A DNA stretch of 64,000 bases, taken from Streptococcus ratti FA-1 = DSM 20564. Lineage in GTDB: Bacteria; Bacillota; Bacilli; Lactobacillales; Streptococcaceae. The notes beneath the pieces are model-generated. The model did not search any database. It was not told the origin of the DNA and worked only from the letters and a program-made list of their open reading frames with translations. This document shows, piece after piece, positions 1 through 10,115 of the stretch; position 1 is the stretch's first letter; every line of letters starts with the position of its first letter. The stretch is taken from assembly GCF_000286075.1 (NCBI RefSeq), contig NZ_AJTZ01000003.1:1-64000 (forward strand), written 5' to 3'. Position numbers and translations under genes: made by a program.

Positions 1-16
1 TTTGTTCGTCGTTTAC

Positions 17-1894
<1,878 letters not shown>

Positions 1895-3154
1895 TTAGAA
1901 AAAGGCTCGCATAATATCATTCCACGTTACGGCAATCATCAATGCGACCATTACCAGAACACCAGCGAGTGTAATGTACGTTTCTGTTTCCTGCTTGAGA
2001 GGCTTTCTCCTGATGGCTTCGATTAAATTAATTAAAATTTTGCCGCCATCAAGGGCCGGAATAGGAATCAGATTAAAAATACCTAAATTGAGAGAGAGCA
2101 TCCCCATCAGTTCTAAGACACGAATAGCACCCTCTTTAGCTGCCATATTGCTCATCTGATAAATCGCTACTGGCCCACCCAACTTGTTAAGGCTGGGCTG
2201 AAGTACAATACCTTTTAAGGCATTCAGTATAGCAAAGGCTCTGTCCCAAGATATTTTAAAAGCACCGACTATCTTATCAGCAAAGCCTGTCTTTAAACTT
2301 GGCATAACACCAATAACGTAACTGCCGTTGACTTTTCTTGGACGAACTCGCAGTACTTCAATGCCTGATTTAGTTTTAACCTTAAAGGGGATCGTTTCAC
2401 CCTTGCCTAAATCAGTAGTTGATTCAGCCACTGCCTCGGTCAGATCTTCCCAATTATCAACTTTACTTTTTCCGATTTGAAGAATCTGATCGTTATCTTT
2501 GACACCCAATTTTGCAACGGCGCCATCAGGCACTACACGAACGTGATTGCTGTAATAATCCGGAACACCGCCTTGTAAGAAAATGACAAGCATAAACACA
2601 ACGACTCCTAAGATGAAATTATTCATCGGCCCCGCAAAATTAGTAATCAAACGTCCCCAAATACTGGTATTTTGATATTGGACATCCAAAGGCGCAATTC
2701 TGATTTCCGTACCGTCTTCTTCGACAATAGTTGCATCATGGTCAACCGGATACGTCCTAGTCTCATCCAAAACACGGCCGGTAATTTCCAGCCTGTTTTC
2801 TAAATCATAGGCGGTGACATTCATGGGCAGTGCCGTTTTGTCTAACTGTCTGTCAGAAAGATTGATACGAACCACAACCCCCTTATCGTTAAGGGTTAAA
2901 GCGGCAGGTGTTCCCGTTTTAATTTCGGTTGTATCATCCCCCCAGCCTGCCATACGCACATAGCCTCCCAAGGGCAGCATGCGAAGGGTATAGGCTGTAC
3001 CGTCCTTGCCTTGATGTGCAAAAATTTTCGGTCCCATACCAATGGCAAATTCTCGGACTAAAATTCCAGATCTTCTGGCAAAATAGAAATGCCCAAATTC
3101 ATGGACAAGTACTATAATTCCAAAAATAATGATAAATGCAATTAATCCTGACAT
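1895..3154 (-). CDS. rseP: RseP/Eep family site-2 intramembrane zinc metalloprotease
   Basis: Membrane protease that cuts transmembrane segments of regulatory proteins; in streptococci and enterococci the orthologue Eep trims peptide pheromone precursors. The 419-residue sequence has HEFGH (residues 18-22) in the first membrane helix, a PDZ-like segment in the middle (around [20 protein letters not shown]) and a C-terminal [11 protein letters not shown] motif supplying the third metal ligand. Hydrophobic segments at both ends fit the family. It follows cdsA by 18 bp and precedes proS, the usual streptococcal order. Confidence 0.95.
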   Translation of the reverse strand: MSGLIAFIIIFGIIVLVHEFGHFYFARRSGILVREFAIGMGPKIFAHQGKDGTAYTLRMLPLGGYVRMAGWGDDTTEIKTGTPAALTLNDKGVVVRINLSDRQLDKTALPMNVTAYDLENRLEITGRVLDETRTYPVDHDATIVEEDGTEIRIAPLDVQYQNTSIWGRLITNFAGPMNNFILGVVVFMLVIFLQGGVPDYYSNHVRVVPDGAVAKLGVKDNDQILQIGKSKVDNWEDLTEAVAESTTDLGKGETIPFKVKTKSGIEVLRVRPRKVNGSYVIGVMPSLKTGFADKIVGAFKISWDRAFAILNALKGIVLQPSLNKLGGPVAIYQMSNMAAKEGAIRVLELMGMLSLNLGIFNLIPIPALDGGKILINLIEAIRRKPLKQETETYITLAGVLVMVALMIAVTWNDIMRAFF

Positions 3155-3172
3155 CGTTTCATTGCCTCCCTC

Positions 3173-3967
3173 TTAGAATAATCCAAAGAAGTGCATGATA
3201 GGGAAAACAAAAATCATACTGTCAAAGCGATCCAAGATGCCGCCGTGTCCAGGTATCAGTTTTCCAGAATCCTTAACACCAAAATGACGCTTAATAGAAC
3301 TTTCTACTAAATCACCGAACTGGGCAAAAACACTAAAAAGCACAACAAGAAGGAGCATCACAAAGAAACTGTAAGGGGCGTAGACATTCTTATCAAAAAG
3401 CATGAAAATAAAGGCGATAACGAGCGCCGACAAAACACCTCCCAAGCTTCCTTCAACCGTCTTATTGGGTGAGACAGCTGGCATGAGCTTGCGCTTCCCA
3501 AACTGCCGCCCAATCATATAAGCACCGATATCTGTTGCCCAAACAATAAAAAGCGCCAGAAAAACTTTGTCAAGGCCTGCAGTGCGGGCATTGATAAGGT
3601 TTTGAAAACCAACACCTACATAGAGACTGCAGGCAATAGGAAAAGCTGCATCTTCAAAAGAATAGTGACCATTGTTTAAGACAGTTCCCGCTAAAATAAG
3701 GAAAATAACCAAACTAAAAGCACTGAAGCTGCCATCAATGGGCAAAAAAGTTAAATAGCTGTCTAAAGGGACCGTCAGTACAAAAGCTGCAAGCATTGCC
3801 AGAATTCCTTCAAATGAAAAGATTTCCAATCCCTTCATTTTTAACATTTCCGATACACCAATCATGGCTAAAATACCGACAAAGAGCTGAAAAAAGATTC
3901 CTCCTAAAAACAGGAAAGGCAGAAAAACAGCTAAGGCCGCCCCTCCGAAAATAACGCGTTTCTGCAT
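3173..3967 (-). CDS. cdsA: Phosphatidate cytidylyltransferase (CDP-diglyceride synthase)
   Basis: Makes CDP-diacylglycerol from CTP and phosphatidic acid, the branch point for anionic phospholipids. The 264-residue product is a polytopic membrane protein with the family signature near the C terminus (GDLVESSIKRHFGVKDSGK then PGHGGILDRFDS) and a conserved SPNKTVEGSLGG segment. It is 14 bp downstream of uppS and 18 bp upstream of rseP, so co-transcription is likely. Confidence 0.95.
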   Translation of the reverse strand: MQKRVIFGGAALAVFLPFLFLGGIFFQLFVGILAMIGVSEMLKMKGLEIFSFEGILAMLAAFVLTVPLDSYLTFLPIDGSFSAFSLVIFLILAGTVLNNGHYSFEDAAFPIACSLYVGVGFQNLINARTAGLDKVFLALFIVWATDIGAYMIGRQFGKRKLMPAVSPNKTVEGSLGGVLSALVIAFIFMLFDKNVYAPYSFFVMLLLVVLFSVFAQFGDLVESSIKRHFGVKDSGKLIPGHGGILDRFDSMIFVFPIMHFFGLF

Positions 3968-3981
3968 ATGATAAACTCCTT

Positions 3982-4731
3982 CTAAACGCCGCCAAACCGA
4001 CGGTGACGGTGATTGAATTCTTCAATAGCCAAAAGCAGGGCCTCCCTGTCAAAATCCGGCCATAAAACCTCGGTAAAATAAAATTCACTGTAGGCAGACT
4101 GCCAAGGCAAAAAGTTACTGAGCCGCATTTCTCCGCTGGTTCTGATGATTAAATCAGGATCCCGGTACAAATAAGGAAGGCTGTCAGTCATTAGGTAAGC
4201 AGCGATAAGATCTTCTGTGATATCTCCAGGATTCAGACGGGCATCTAATACATCCTGAGCAATTAATTTTACAGCATTGGTAATCTCAGCACGGCCTCCA
4301 TAATTAAGGGCAAAGTTCAAAATTAATCCCGAATTATGCTTGGTCAATTCTCTGGCACGCTCCAAAGCATCTAAAGTTGGCTTTGGCAGGCCTTCTTTGT
4401 CCCCAATGACCACTATACGAACATTATTTTTATGCAGCTCAGGAACATACTTATCAAAAAATTCCACAGGCAGATTCATGATAAACTTGACTTCATCTTG
4501 AGGGCGGCTCCAGTTTTCTGTTGAAAAGGCATAGACTGTCAAAACCTTGACCCCTAAATCAGAAGCAGCTATAGTCACTTCCTGCAGCGCATCCATTCCA
4601 GCCTTATGCCCAAAAACACGCGGTTTCATCCGCTTTTTAGCCCAACGGCCGTTGCCATCCATAATAATAGCAATGTGATTGGGAATTTTAGCCAGTTTCA
4701 CGTCTTGTTTTTTTCTCTTAAATGTAAACAT
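3982..4731 (-). CDS. uppS: Isoprenyl transferase (undecaprenyl diphosphate synthase)
   Basis: Condenses isopentenyl diphosphate onto farnesyl diphosphate to form the C55 carrier lipid for peptidoglycan and wall polysaccharide. The 249-residue protein carries the cis-prenyltransferase motif DGNGRWA beginning at Asp25 and the C-terminal RTSGEMRLSNFLPWQSAYSE region. It is the first gene after the insertion sequence; an extended -10 element (TGGTAAAAT, 4762-4770) lies 31 bp upstream and is left intact by the insertion. Confidence 0.96.
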   Translation of the reverse strand: MFTFKRKKQDVKLAKIPNHIAIIMDGNGRWAKKRMKPRVFGHKAGMDALQEVTIAASDLGVKVLTVYAFSTENWSRPQDEVKFIMNLPVEFFDKYVPELHKNNVRIVVIGDKEGLPKPTLDALERARELTKHNSGLILNFALNYGGRAEITNAVKLIAQDVLDARLNPGDITEDLIAAYLMTDSLPYLYRDPDLIIRTSGEMRLSNFLPWQSAYSEFYFTEVLWPDFDREALLLAIEEFNHRHRRFGGV

Positions 4732-4761
4732 TATTTTTCCTTAAAAAATACTATTATTTCT

Positions 4762-4770
4762 ATTTTACCA
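4762..4770 (-). promoter_or_regulatory. Candidate extended -10 promoter of uppS
   Basis: On the minus strand TGG is followed by TAAAAT, an extended -10 hexamer, about 31 bp before the uppS start. There is no good -35 match. The insertion sequence ends at 4808, about 40 bp upstream, so the core promoter survives. Confidence 0.4.
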
Positions 4771-4798
4771 TAATTTAAGAATTGTGACTGTTCTTTCG

Positions 4799-4807
4799 CC
4801 TAAAAAC
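4799..4807. repeat. Target-site duplication, left copy
   Basis: The 9-mer cctaaaaac directly abuts the left inverted repeat; the same 9-mer abuts the right end at 6077-6085. The duplicated bases come from the U-tract of the yajC terminator. Confidence 0.88.
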
Positions 4808-6076
4808 CACGACAAACGCATGAGACGCTCCAATTCATTTTCTGAACGATAGAACCCTTTTTTAACTTAGAGTAGGCGGCTTAGATACTTGTCAAAGGAC
4901 AAACTAAGGACATATTTCTTATGCCTCATACTCATTTTCTTTCCTGTATCTAGTCGCTTCAATACAGCTAAACAAAATTTATCCATCACATTCAAATTAA
5001 AAGCTAAGTGCTTGTTTAGCGTCTTATTGGCATCCTCACGAAAAACAACATCCAATAACCAGTGCATACTTTCTATCTGCCAATGCCCTCTAACATAAGC
5101 ACACAATTCCTGAGCACTGACCTGGCAACTCAGAATAAAGTAGCGACTCTCTTTGCTTTCTTGTCCATTCTTTGTTATCTGAATACGAGCTCGACCTATA
5201 CTCTGAATATGTCCCCAATCCGGATGAACTTTTCTCAGCCAACCGACATCGTGGAGGACATCATACTGTCTGACCTCGATTTGACCGTGGGCTTTTTCAA
5301 CGGTTTCGTAAGTATCATCCCGCCTAGAATCCAACTCAAAATAGGGACGAATATCCTCTAATAGTCCCTTCTGATTCTCTTTAACAGCCAAACAGTAGTC
5401 GCCTTTTTTCTGGATAATCTTTTCCGCAATGGCCTTTTGAGTTCCTATAGCATCTATACTAATCAGGCAACCTTTGATAGAAATCATATCTAGTAAGACG
5501 GGGAACGCTGTGATTTCGTTGCTCTTCTCATCAGTCGCCACTTGACCGTAGGCTATCCCTAAGTCTGTCGCATAAGCTGTGACAATATGCAAGGCTTTCT
5601 GGGTTTGACTGGCGTTGCCTCGGACAGTTTTGCCATCAATCGCAACCAACCGTTTCGAAAAGGTTGTAAAAGTCTTGGCAGAGAGATCAGCCTCCTCTAA
5701 AATGTTAGCCCACATCTGCGTAACTTCTACAAGAACCTGTGGGTCTAATGTCGCGAAAACACGCTGAAGCGTATCGTGTGATGGGATGCCATTTTCTAAA
5801 CTAAGAACAGTCCGTAAGGAGCTTTCGTAGGCATTGCCAAAGGCTTCAATCTCATCCCAGTACTCTGCGCCTGATAAACGAGCGAAGAATATTAAGAGAA
5901 CAATGTCTGATAACAAATGTTTGATTTTCCAGGGCTCCCTGACATCTCTAACTTCTACCAAAAAACGAATCATCTCATTCATAACTACGACCTCCACTAC
6001 TATTATAACGGAAGTCCTTTATCTCGTTTATGAAATTAATTTCTGAAAACGATATTTTCTTCATGCGTTTGTCGTG
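4808..6076 (-). mobile_element. Complete ISAs1-family insertion sequence
   Basis: A 1269-bp element with perfect 16-bp terminal inverted repeats (cacgacaaacgcatga at 4808-4823, its complement at 6061-6076). It is flanked by a 9-bp direct repeat, cctaaaaac, at 4799-4807 and 6077-6085, read as the target duplication. One transposase ORF fills the element and appears intact. ISAs1 elements are known to make 8-10 bp duplications, which fits. Identical flanking repeats and an intact ORF point to a recent insertion. Confidence 0.93.
4867..5982 (-). CDS. ISAs1-family DDE transposase
   Basis: Transposase of the surrounding element. The 371-residue reading from 5982 has an N-terminal DDE_Tnp_1-associated region (MIRFLVEVRDVREPWKIKH) followed by an RNase H-like core with candidate catalytic acids in AIDGKTVRG, SIDAIGTQ and WQIESMHWLLDV. 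The first ATG of the open frame is 5997, but the 5982 ATG sits 8 nt after GGAGG and is preferred. No frameshift or stop is seen, so the element may be active. Confidence 0.92.
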   Translation of the reverse strand: MNEMIRFLVEVRDVREPWKIKHLLSDIVLLIFFARLSGAEYWDEIEAFGNAYESSLRTVLSLENGIPSHDTLQRVFATLDPQVLVEVTQMWANILEEADLSAKTFTTFSKRLVAIDGKTVRGNASQTQKALHIVTAYATDLGIAYGQVATDEKSNEITAFPVLLDMISIKGCLISIDAIGTQKAIAEKIIQKKGDYCLAVKENQKGLLEDIRPYFELDSRRDDTYETVEKAHGQIEVRQYDVLHDVGWLRKVHPDWGHIQSIGRARIQITKNGQESKESRYFILSCQVSAQELCAYVRGHWQIESMHWLLDVVFREDANKTLNKHLAFNLNVMDKFCLAVLKRLDTGKKMSMRHKKYVLSLSFDKYLSRLL

Positions 6077-6110
6077 CCTAAAAACCCCCAATCCAGCATG
6101 ATTGAGGGGG
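6077..6110 (-). terminator. Rho-independent terminator of yajC, site of the IS insertion
   Basis: On the minus strand a CCCCC-TCAATC stem pairs with GATTGGGGG and runs into TTTTT. The T-run is part of the 9-bp target duplication of the insertion sequence, so the element landed in the U-tract and the duplication regenerated it. Confidence 0.8.
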
Positions 6111-6114
6111 AAGT

Positions 6115-6480
6115 TTATTCTTCAATAGCAGATTCGGCATCTGCTTCTGCTTCTGAAGTCTCAGCTGCACCTGCAGTTTCAATAGCTTCAGCTGATTCTT
6201 CTTGCGGGGAAGAGTCACTGCCTCCCTTGGCAATAACACGCTTGATAGCAGTTAATTCAAAAGGAAGGAATACTCCGTCAACATCAAGTACGATTTTTTT
6301 GCTGTCATTATCCACTTCGTCAACAACAGCATACATACCGCCAATGGTTACTACTTCGTCGCCTTTAGCAATAGCATTCAGCTGATTTTGACGTTCCTGA
6401 GCCTGTTTCTTCTGAGAACGCTGCATCAAAAAGATAGCTCCAATAAGAACAGCAAACATAATAAGTGTCGGATAAGGCAT
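6115..6480 (-). CDS. yajC: Preprotein translocase subunit YajC
   Basis: Small single-pass membrane protein associated with the Sec translocon. The 121-residue product begins with one hydrophobic helix (PTLIMFAVLIGAIFLM), then a basic stretch (RSQKKQAQERQNQL) and the conserved GDEVVTIGGMYAVVDEV core. The C-terminal ~30 residues are an acidic Ala/Glu/Ser-rich tail (from about residue 92), common in streptococcal YajC. In the usual order it stands just upstream of uppS; here the insertion sequence separates them. Confidence 0.93.
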   Translation of the reverse strand: MPYPTLIMFAVLIGAIFLMQRSQKKQAQERQNQLNAIAKGDEVVTIGGMYAVVDEVDNDSKKIVLDVDGVFLPFELTAIKRVIAKGGSDSSPQEESAEAIETAGAAETSEAEADAESAIEE

Positions 6481-6555
6481 AGTTAATTCTCCTCATTATT
6501 TAAAGTCATCAAATACTATAACAAAATTAAGCCTCAAGAGCAAGCGGAAAGTCAG

Positions 6556-6580
6556 CAAAAAATCCCTGAAAGCAGGGATT
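6556..6580 (-). terminator. Rho-independent terminator after bta
   Basis: Minus-strand stem AATCCCTG, loop CTTT, stem CAGGGATT followed by a T-run, directly downstream of the bta stop codon. Confidence 0.8.
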
Positions 6581-6587
6581 GTAAGCG

Positions 6588-6932
6588 TTAAGCAATAAAA
6601 TCACGGATAGCTTCTTCTGATAGCGATGAGTCACAGACAACCTTAACTTGACCATTTTGAGCGACCAAAAGACCCGGAACAGTATTCACAGAATAAGAAC
6701 TGCGCAAGTCCTGAATCGCCTTTAAATCATTTTGATCTTCACTGTTTAAAAAGGCGACCGCTTGATGATCAGTTTTAGCTGCCTTGTTCAGCTTAGGGGC
6801 AAAACGCCTACAAAACGGGCAAGTGGAGCGTCCAATAAAAAGAATAATTTTTTCCCCGCTATCAATTCTTTTTTGTGCTTCCTGAGCTGTCACACGCTCA
6901 AAATCCTTAACAGCGTCTGCAAAATTTAACAT
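6588..6932 (-). CDS. bta: Thioredoxin-like Bta family protein
   Basis: The 114-residue product has a thioredoxin-like fold with the active-site pair CPFC (Cys38, Cys41) in STCPFCRRFAP. Streptococcal homologues are annotated as bacteriocin transport accessory proteins. There is no signal peptide from the chosen start, so it would act in the cytoplasm unless the membrane is reached another way. The frame is open further upstream (to 6995), but the ATG at 6932 follows GAGG at good spacing and begins the conserved part. No bacteriocin genes adjoin it, so its physiological role is open. Confidence 0.8.
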   Translation of the reverse strand: MLNFADAVKDFERVTAQEAQKRIDSGEKIILFIGRSTCPFCRRFAPKLNKAAKTDHQAVAFLNSEDQNDLKAIQDLRSSYSVNTVPGLLVAQNGQVKVVCDSSLSEEAIRDFIA

Positions 6933-7124
6933 ATCGTTCCTCACTTTTTTTAATATTTTTATGATAGCCTTTTTGAGACAGCTTATTATGCACATTTGAG
7001 CTTAAAAAGAGTAGGACTCAATCGCGATTTTGCTGCTCACCTTCGCACAGTTGGTTAAAATTAAAGAGCGTAAGAGACATCCACATTGCTCTGCAATCAT
7101 ATATGCCCATCCCAGACCCTTATC

Positions 7125-7841
7125 TTATAAACCGTCTACATTGTGATAAACCTTTTGGACATCGTCGTCATCTTCAAGGACATCTATCAATTTTTCAAAG
7201 ACGGCTAAGTCTTCTCCTTCCAAAGCAACCTCAGTCTGCGGAATCATTTCAAGTTCTGTAATCTGAAATTCTGCGATCCCTGAAGCACGCAAAGCTTCAA
7301 GCGCCTTATGCAGATCAGTCGGCGCTGTATAGACAGTGATACTGCCATCTTCTGCCTCAACATCCTCAACATCAACATCTGCTTCTAAAAGCTGCTCAAA
7401 GACGGCATCTGCATCATTGCCTGCAAAAACAATGACACCCTTCTTATCAAACATGTAGGACACCGATCCTGCGGCACCCATATTCCCGCCGTTTTTACCG
7501 AAGGCCGCCCGAAGGTTTGCGGCTGTACGGTTAACATTTGAAGTCAGCGTGTCCACAATAATCATTGAACCATTTGGACCAAATCCTTCGTAACGTCCTT
7601 CAACAAAGGTTTCATCTGTATTTCCCTTAGCCTTATCAATAGCTTTATCAATAACGTGTTTAGGCACCTGCGCTTGCTTAGCGCGTTCAAGTACAAATTT
7701 TAAAGCTGAATTCGACTCCGGATCCGGCTCACCTTGCTTGGCAGCTACATAAATCTCAACGCCAAACTTAGCATACACCTTTGAATTTGCGCCATCTTTA
7801 GCAGTTTTCTTTGCAACAATATTTGCCCATTTACGTCCCAT
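7125..7841 (-). CDS. YebC/PmpR (YeeN-type) translation or regulatory factor
   Basis: The 238-residue protein starts [20 protein letters not shown] and contains the family block [25 protein letters not shown], with the acidic C-terminal domain ending [15 protein letters not shown]. Classical YebC proteins were annotated as transcriptional regulators. As I recall, recent work ties the family, including this YeeN-like branch, to translation of proline-rich stretches. It stands alone between bta and the deformylase-like gene, as in S. mutans. Confidence 0.9.
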   Translation of the reverse strand: MGRKWANIVAKKTAKDGANSKVYAKFGVEIYVAAKQGEPDPESNSALKFVLERAKQAQVPKHVIDKAIDKAKGNTDETFVEGRYEGFGPNGSMIIVDTLTSNVNRTAANLRAAFGKNGGNMGAAGSVSYMFDKKGVIVFAGNDADAVFEQLLEADVDVEDVEAEDGSITVYTAPTDLHKALEALRASGIAEFQITELEMIPQTEVALEGEDLAVFEKLIDVLEDDDDVQKVYHNVDGL

Positions 7842-7910
7842 TAAAAATTCTCCTTTGTATTTTTCAATCGTTAACTATTATAGCACAAGATAAGTCATTT
7901 GAGAATTCGC

Positions 7911-8321
7911 TTAAATTAATCTTCCTTCCAAATGATCCATTTCATGCTGAATAATTTGGGCAGAAAGGCCAGTAAACATCAGTGTCTGTTTCTGCCATTC
8001 TTGGTTATAAAAAGTGACGGTAATCTCGCGATAGCGCTTGGTCGTTCTGCTGCCAGTAAGCGACAGACAGCCTTCTTCTGTCTGATAAGGCTGTGTTTTT
8101 GCTGTCATGACAGGGTTATACATGACAAGGTCGGTAAAGCCGATGGAAACAATGATAATCCGTTTGTTAATACCAATCATATTGGCTGCCATACCAAGAC
8201 AGTTATCTCGATGGGCCGCCAAGGTATCCTGCAAATCCTGACCGACAGCGAAATCATCTCTGGTAGCTGGCTCTGCCTTTTGCTGCAGGAAGAAGATATC
8301 TTTTACGATAGGTCTAATCAT
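7911..8321 (-). CDS. Peptide deformylase-like protein with altered motif 1
   Basis: The 136-residue protein has deformylase motif 2 (EEGCLSL, metal Cys) and motif 3 (QHEMDH, both metal His and the catalytic Glu). Motif 1, normally GxGLAAPQIG, reads LGMAANMIG at residues 42-50, with Met48 where the Gln that stabilises the transition state should be. It is also shorter than typical streptococcal Def (about 200 residues). It is probably a second, divergent deformylase-like protein; a full-length Def should be elsewhere in the genome. Activity on formyl-Met is uncertain. Confidence 0.75.
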   Translation of the reverse strand: MIRPIVKDIFFLQQKAEPATRDDFAVGQDLQDTLAAHRDNCLGMAANMIGINKRIIIVSIGFTDLVMYNPVMTAKTQPYQTEEGCLSLTGSRTTKRYREITVTFYNQEWQKQTLMFTGLSAQIIQHEMDHLEGRLI

Positions 8322-8400
8322 AACTTGTCCTTTGGTTTTTTATAATTAGTATAACAGATTTTATAATAAGGAAACACTGTGACTAGAGACCATAGAAATC

Positions 8401-8457
8401 AAATTCGTTAGAATTTGCATAACTATAAGGCTAAAGCTGATGCTTTAACCTCATAGG
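8401..8457. terminator. Two adjacent hairpins after the MerR gene
   Basis: CAAATTC-gtta-GAATTTG (8401-8418) and a 15-bp imperfect stem ctataaggctaaagc / gctttaacctcatag (8424-8457) follow the MerR stop codon on the minus strand. Neither is followed by a strong T-run, so termination is a guess. Confidence 0.35.
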
Positions 8458-8463
8458 GCTCTT

Positions 8464-9180
8464 TTACCGGCAATAAATAGCAATCGCCTGAGCCGCAAAG
8501 ACTGCTGTTCCCTGACCGCCTACTTGATCAATAAACTGACTAAAACGGTTATCCGCAGCGTACATTTGCCCCAGACCAGCTAAAACTTCGTTTGTACACT
8601 CATAGAAATTTTGACTGATATAATCCTTAAGAACTCTCACCTGCTTCTGAACTTTGGGTTCATCAGCCTCCAAGTCCTTCAAGCGTCCGAATCCTGCCAT
8701 AATGTCAGACATTTCTGAACTTATCTGAGCAAAATCTTGATTGCTTGTTTTCGCATCAAATTCCTGAAATGCTGCTGTATTTCCCCAGCGTTCTTTAGCT
8801 TCTGCCTGGAAAGCTAGCAAATCTGTCTTATCAAATGCTTGAAAATCCATGTAATTATCCTCTTTCTGCTGCAAGGACTTAGCATGCTTGATGACTTTTT
8901 CCAAGTGCTGCTTTTTCAGCTCCAGAAGCTGAATCTGATCTTTTAAAGCCGCATCTCTGTCGTAAGCCGCATTCCCTACAATTTTTTTAATATCTTTGAG
9001 CGGAAATTCCAATTCACGAAAGAGCAAGATCTCCTGCAGCTTTTCAAAAGCCGCATTGTCATAATAACGATAGCCGTTATCCGCAACAAAACTAGGTGTC
9101 AGCAAATTGATTTCATCATAGTAATGAAGCGTGCGCACACTAACACCTGAAAGCTGACTCATCTCTTTAACTGTTTTCAT
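8464..9180 (-). CDS. MerR-family regulator with TipAS-like ligand domain
   Basis: The 238-residue protein has an N-terminal MerR winged helix (MKTVKEMSQLSGVSVRTLHYYDEI), a coiled-coil dimerisation helix (about residues 75-110, LELKKQHLEKVIKHAKS) and a C-terminal domain resembling the TipA thiopeptide-binding module (ERWGNTAAFQEF, YISQNFYECTNEVL, QAIAIYCR). The ATG at 9180 follows AGGAGATTTGGTC and is preferred over the ATG 18 nt upstream. TipA-type proteins respond to drugs or small amphipathic ligands; the target here is unknown and no exporter adjoins. Confidence 0.85.
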   Translation of the reverse strand: MKTVKEMSQLSGVSVRTLHYYDEINLLTPSFVADNGYRYYDNAAFEKLQEILLFRELEFPLKDIKKIVGNAAYDRDAALKDQIQLLELKKQHLEKVIKHAKSLQQKEDNYMDFQAFDKTDLLAFQAEAKERWGNTAAFQEFDAKTSNQDFAQISSEMSDIMAGFGRLKDLEADEPKVQKQVRVLKDYISQNFYECTNEVLAGLGQMYAADNRFSQFIDQVGGQGTAVFAAQAIAIYCR

Positions 9181-9284
9181 GACCAAATCTCCTCTCATAA
9201 GGACAGTATAGGCTATGACGCTGCGTTAGAGTCAAGGGGGAAAGTAAATATTTTATCAGTCATAAGATTATTTTTCGTCATCTA

Positions 9285-9318
9285 AAAGGCGCTGGATAAT
9301 TGTCATAACCCAGCGCTT
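9285..9318. terminator. Hairpin terminator, possibly bidirectional
   Basis: GCGCTGG (9289-9295) pairs with CCAGCGC (9310-9316). The minus strand continues CTTTT and the plus strand TTTCTT, so it could serve either side; it directly follows the small broken ORF at 9330-9427. Confidence 0.65.
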
Positions 9319-9329
9319 TCTTACATCTC

Positions 9330-9427
9330 TTACTTTTTAGCCTTAGGAATAATAAAGATGATTGACAGAATAGACAGGCAGCTAAAACCACCACCTCTGC
9401 TATATATTTATAATCCTTAATAGACAT
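9330..9427 (-). pseudogene. Small membrane peptide ORF with apparent frameshift
   Basis: An ATG at 9427 preceded by AAGGGAAACT opens MSIKDYKYIAEVVVLAACLF. About 60 nt in, continuity of a hydrophobic helix is kept only by changing frame to ILSIIFIIPKAKK and a stop at 9330-9332. The unshifted frame runs on as an unlikely polar tail into the terminator. It looks like a ~33-residue single-pass membrane peptide broken by one indel, or a sequencing error. Family not recognised. Confidence 0.4.
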
Positions 9428-9494
9428 AGTTTCCCTTCACTTTCAAAACTGTCGCAAGTCCATTATATCACAAAAGCCCCGTAGAACACGGAGC

Positions 9495-9749
9495 TTAATA
9501 ATGATCTTTAAAAGATAAAAAGGCGACACTATCGTTATCAACCATATAGATAATACGATTCTCTGCATCGATTCGCCGTGACCAGGCACCTTGAAAGTCA
9601 TATTTCAATGGCTCAGGTTTTCCAATTCCAGTAAAAGGGTTGCGCTGAATATCCTTAATAATCTTGTTAATACGTTTCAAGGTCTTACGATCCTGTCCCT
9701 GCCAGTAACAATAATCATTCCAAGCATCATCCGTAAAGGTTAATAACAT
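9495..9749 (-). CDS. yoeB: Toxin YoeB/Txe, ribosome-dependent mRNA endonuclease
   Basis: Toxin of a type II toxin-antitoxin pair that cleaves mRNA in the ribosomal A site. The 84-residue protein matches YoeB length and keeps the catalytic residues at their E. coli positions: Glu46 (GKPEPLKY), Arg65 (AENRIIY), His83 and Tyr84 (KDHY terminus). The open frame starts at a GTG at 9752, but the ATG at 9749 sits 6 nt after GAGGAG inside the antitoxin stop region and is preferred. Translational coupling to yefM is likely. Confidence 0.93.
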   Translation of the reverse strand: MLLTFTDDAWNDYCYWQGQDRKTLKRINKIIKDIQRNPFTGIGKPEPLKYDFQGAWSRRIDAENRIIYMVDNDSVAFLSFKDHY

Positions 9750-9752
9750 CAC

Positions 9753-10007
9753 TTACTCCTCAATCTGATGAACTTTAACAGCACCTGACTTGACCTGCGC
9801 CATGCCTCGTAAAACTTTATCCGACAGCTCCTGATTTTGTGCAATGCGCAAAGTCTCTTGAATACTGTCCCATTCACTTTTAGACAGGACTACAATGTCT
9901 TCATCAGGATTTTTATTGACAACCGTTAATGGCTCAAATTCATCATTAACCTTTTTCATATAATCCTTCAAATGATTCCGAAATGTTGAATACAGTACTG
10001 CTTCCAT
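9753..10007 (-). CDS. yefM: Antitoxin YefM/Axe (Phd family)
   Basis: Antitoxin partner of YoeB and probable repressor of the pair. The 84-residue protein begins MEAVLYSTFRNHLKDYMKKVND, the Phd/YefM DNA-binding fold, followed by VVLSKSEWDSIQETL; the charged C-terminal half would wrap the toxin. ATG 10007 lies 7 nt after GAGGT, better than the ATG at 10013, which abuts the ribosome site. The stop codon is 3 nt from the toxin ATG. A TTGACA/TATACT promoter inside a long dyad lies just upstream. Confidence 0.92.
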   Translation of the reverse strand: MEAVLYSTFRNHLKDYMKKVNDEFEPLTVVNKNPDEDIVVLSKSEWDSIQETLRIAQNQELSDKVLRGMAQVKSGAVKVHQIEE

Positions 10008-10037
10008 TACCATACCTCACTTAACCTCTTTTCCATA

Positions 10038-10086
10038 AGTATAACAAAAACAAAGAACTTGTCAAGATATTGTACAAGTTCTTTGT
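10038..10086 (-). promoter_or_regulatory. yefM promoter inside a 13-bp dyad (operator and terminator)
   Basis: On the minus strand a perfect -35 TTGACA (10060-10065) is 16 bp from -10 TATACT (10038-10043). A perfect 13-bp inverted repeat, arms at 10050-10062 and 10074-10086, overlaps the -35 and contains TGTACA, the core known from YefM operators. Read as RNA in the same direction, the hairpin is followed by TTTTTG and would also terminate the upstream transcript. Confidence 0.75.
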
Positions 10087-10115
10087 CTTCACTTTTATTA
10101 TTCGAAAAATCAATA

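Noticed and set aside
7000..7124. Possible small RNA or terminator downstream of yebC
   Set aside because: A short ATTGC/GCAAT dyad and a GGGTCTGGGAT motif are present, but there is no clear stem with T-run or promoter.
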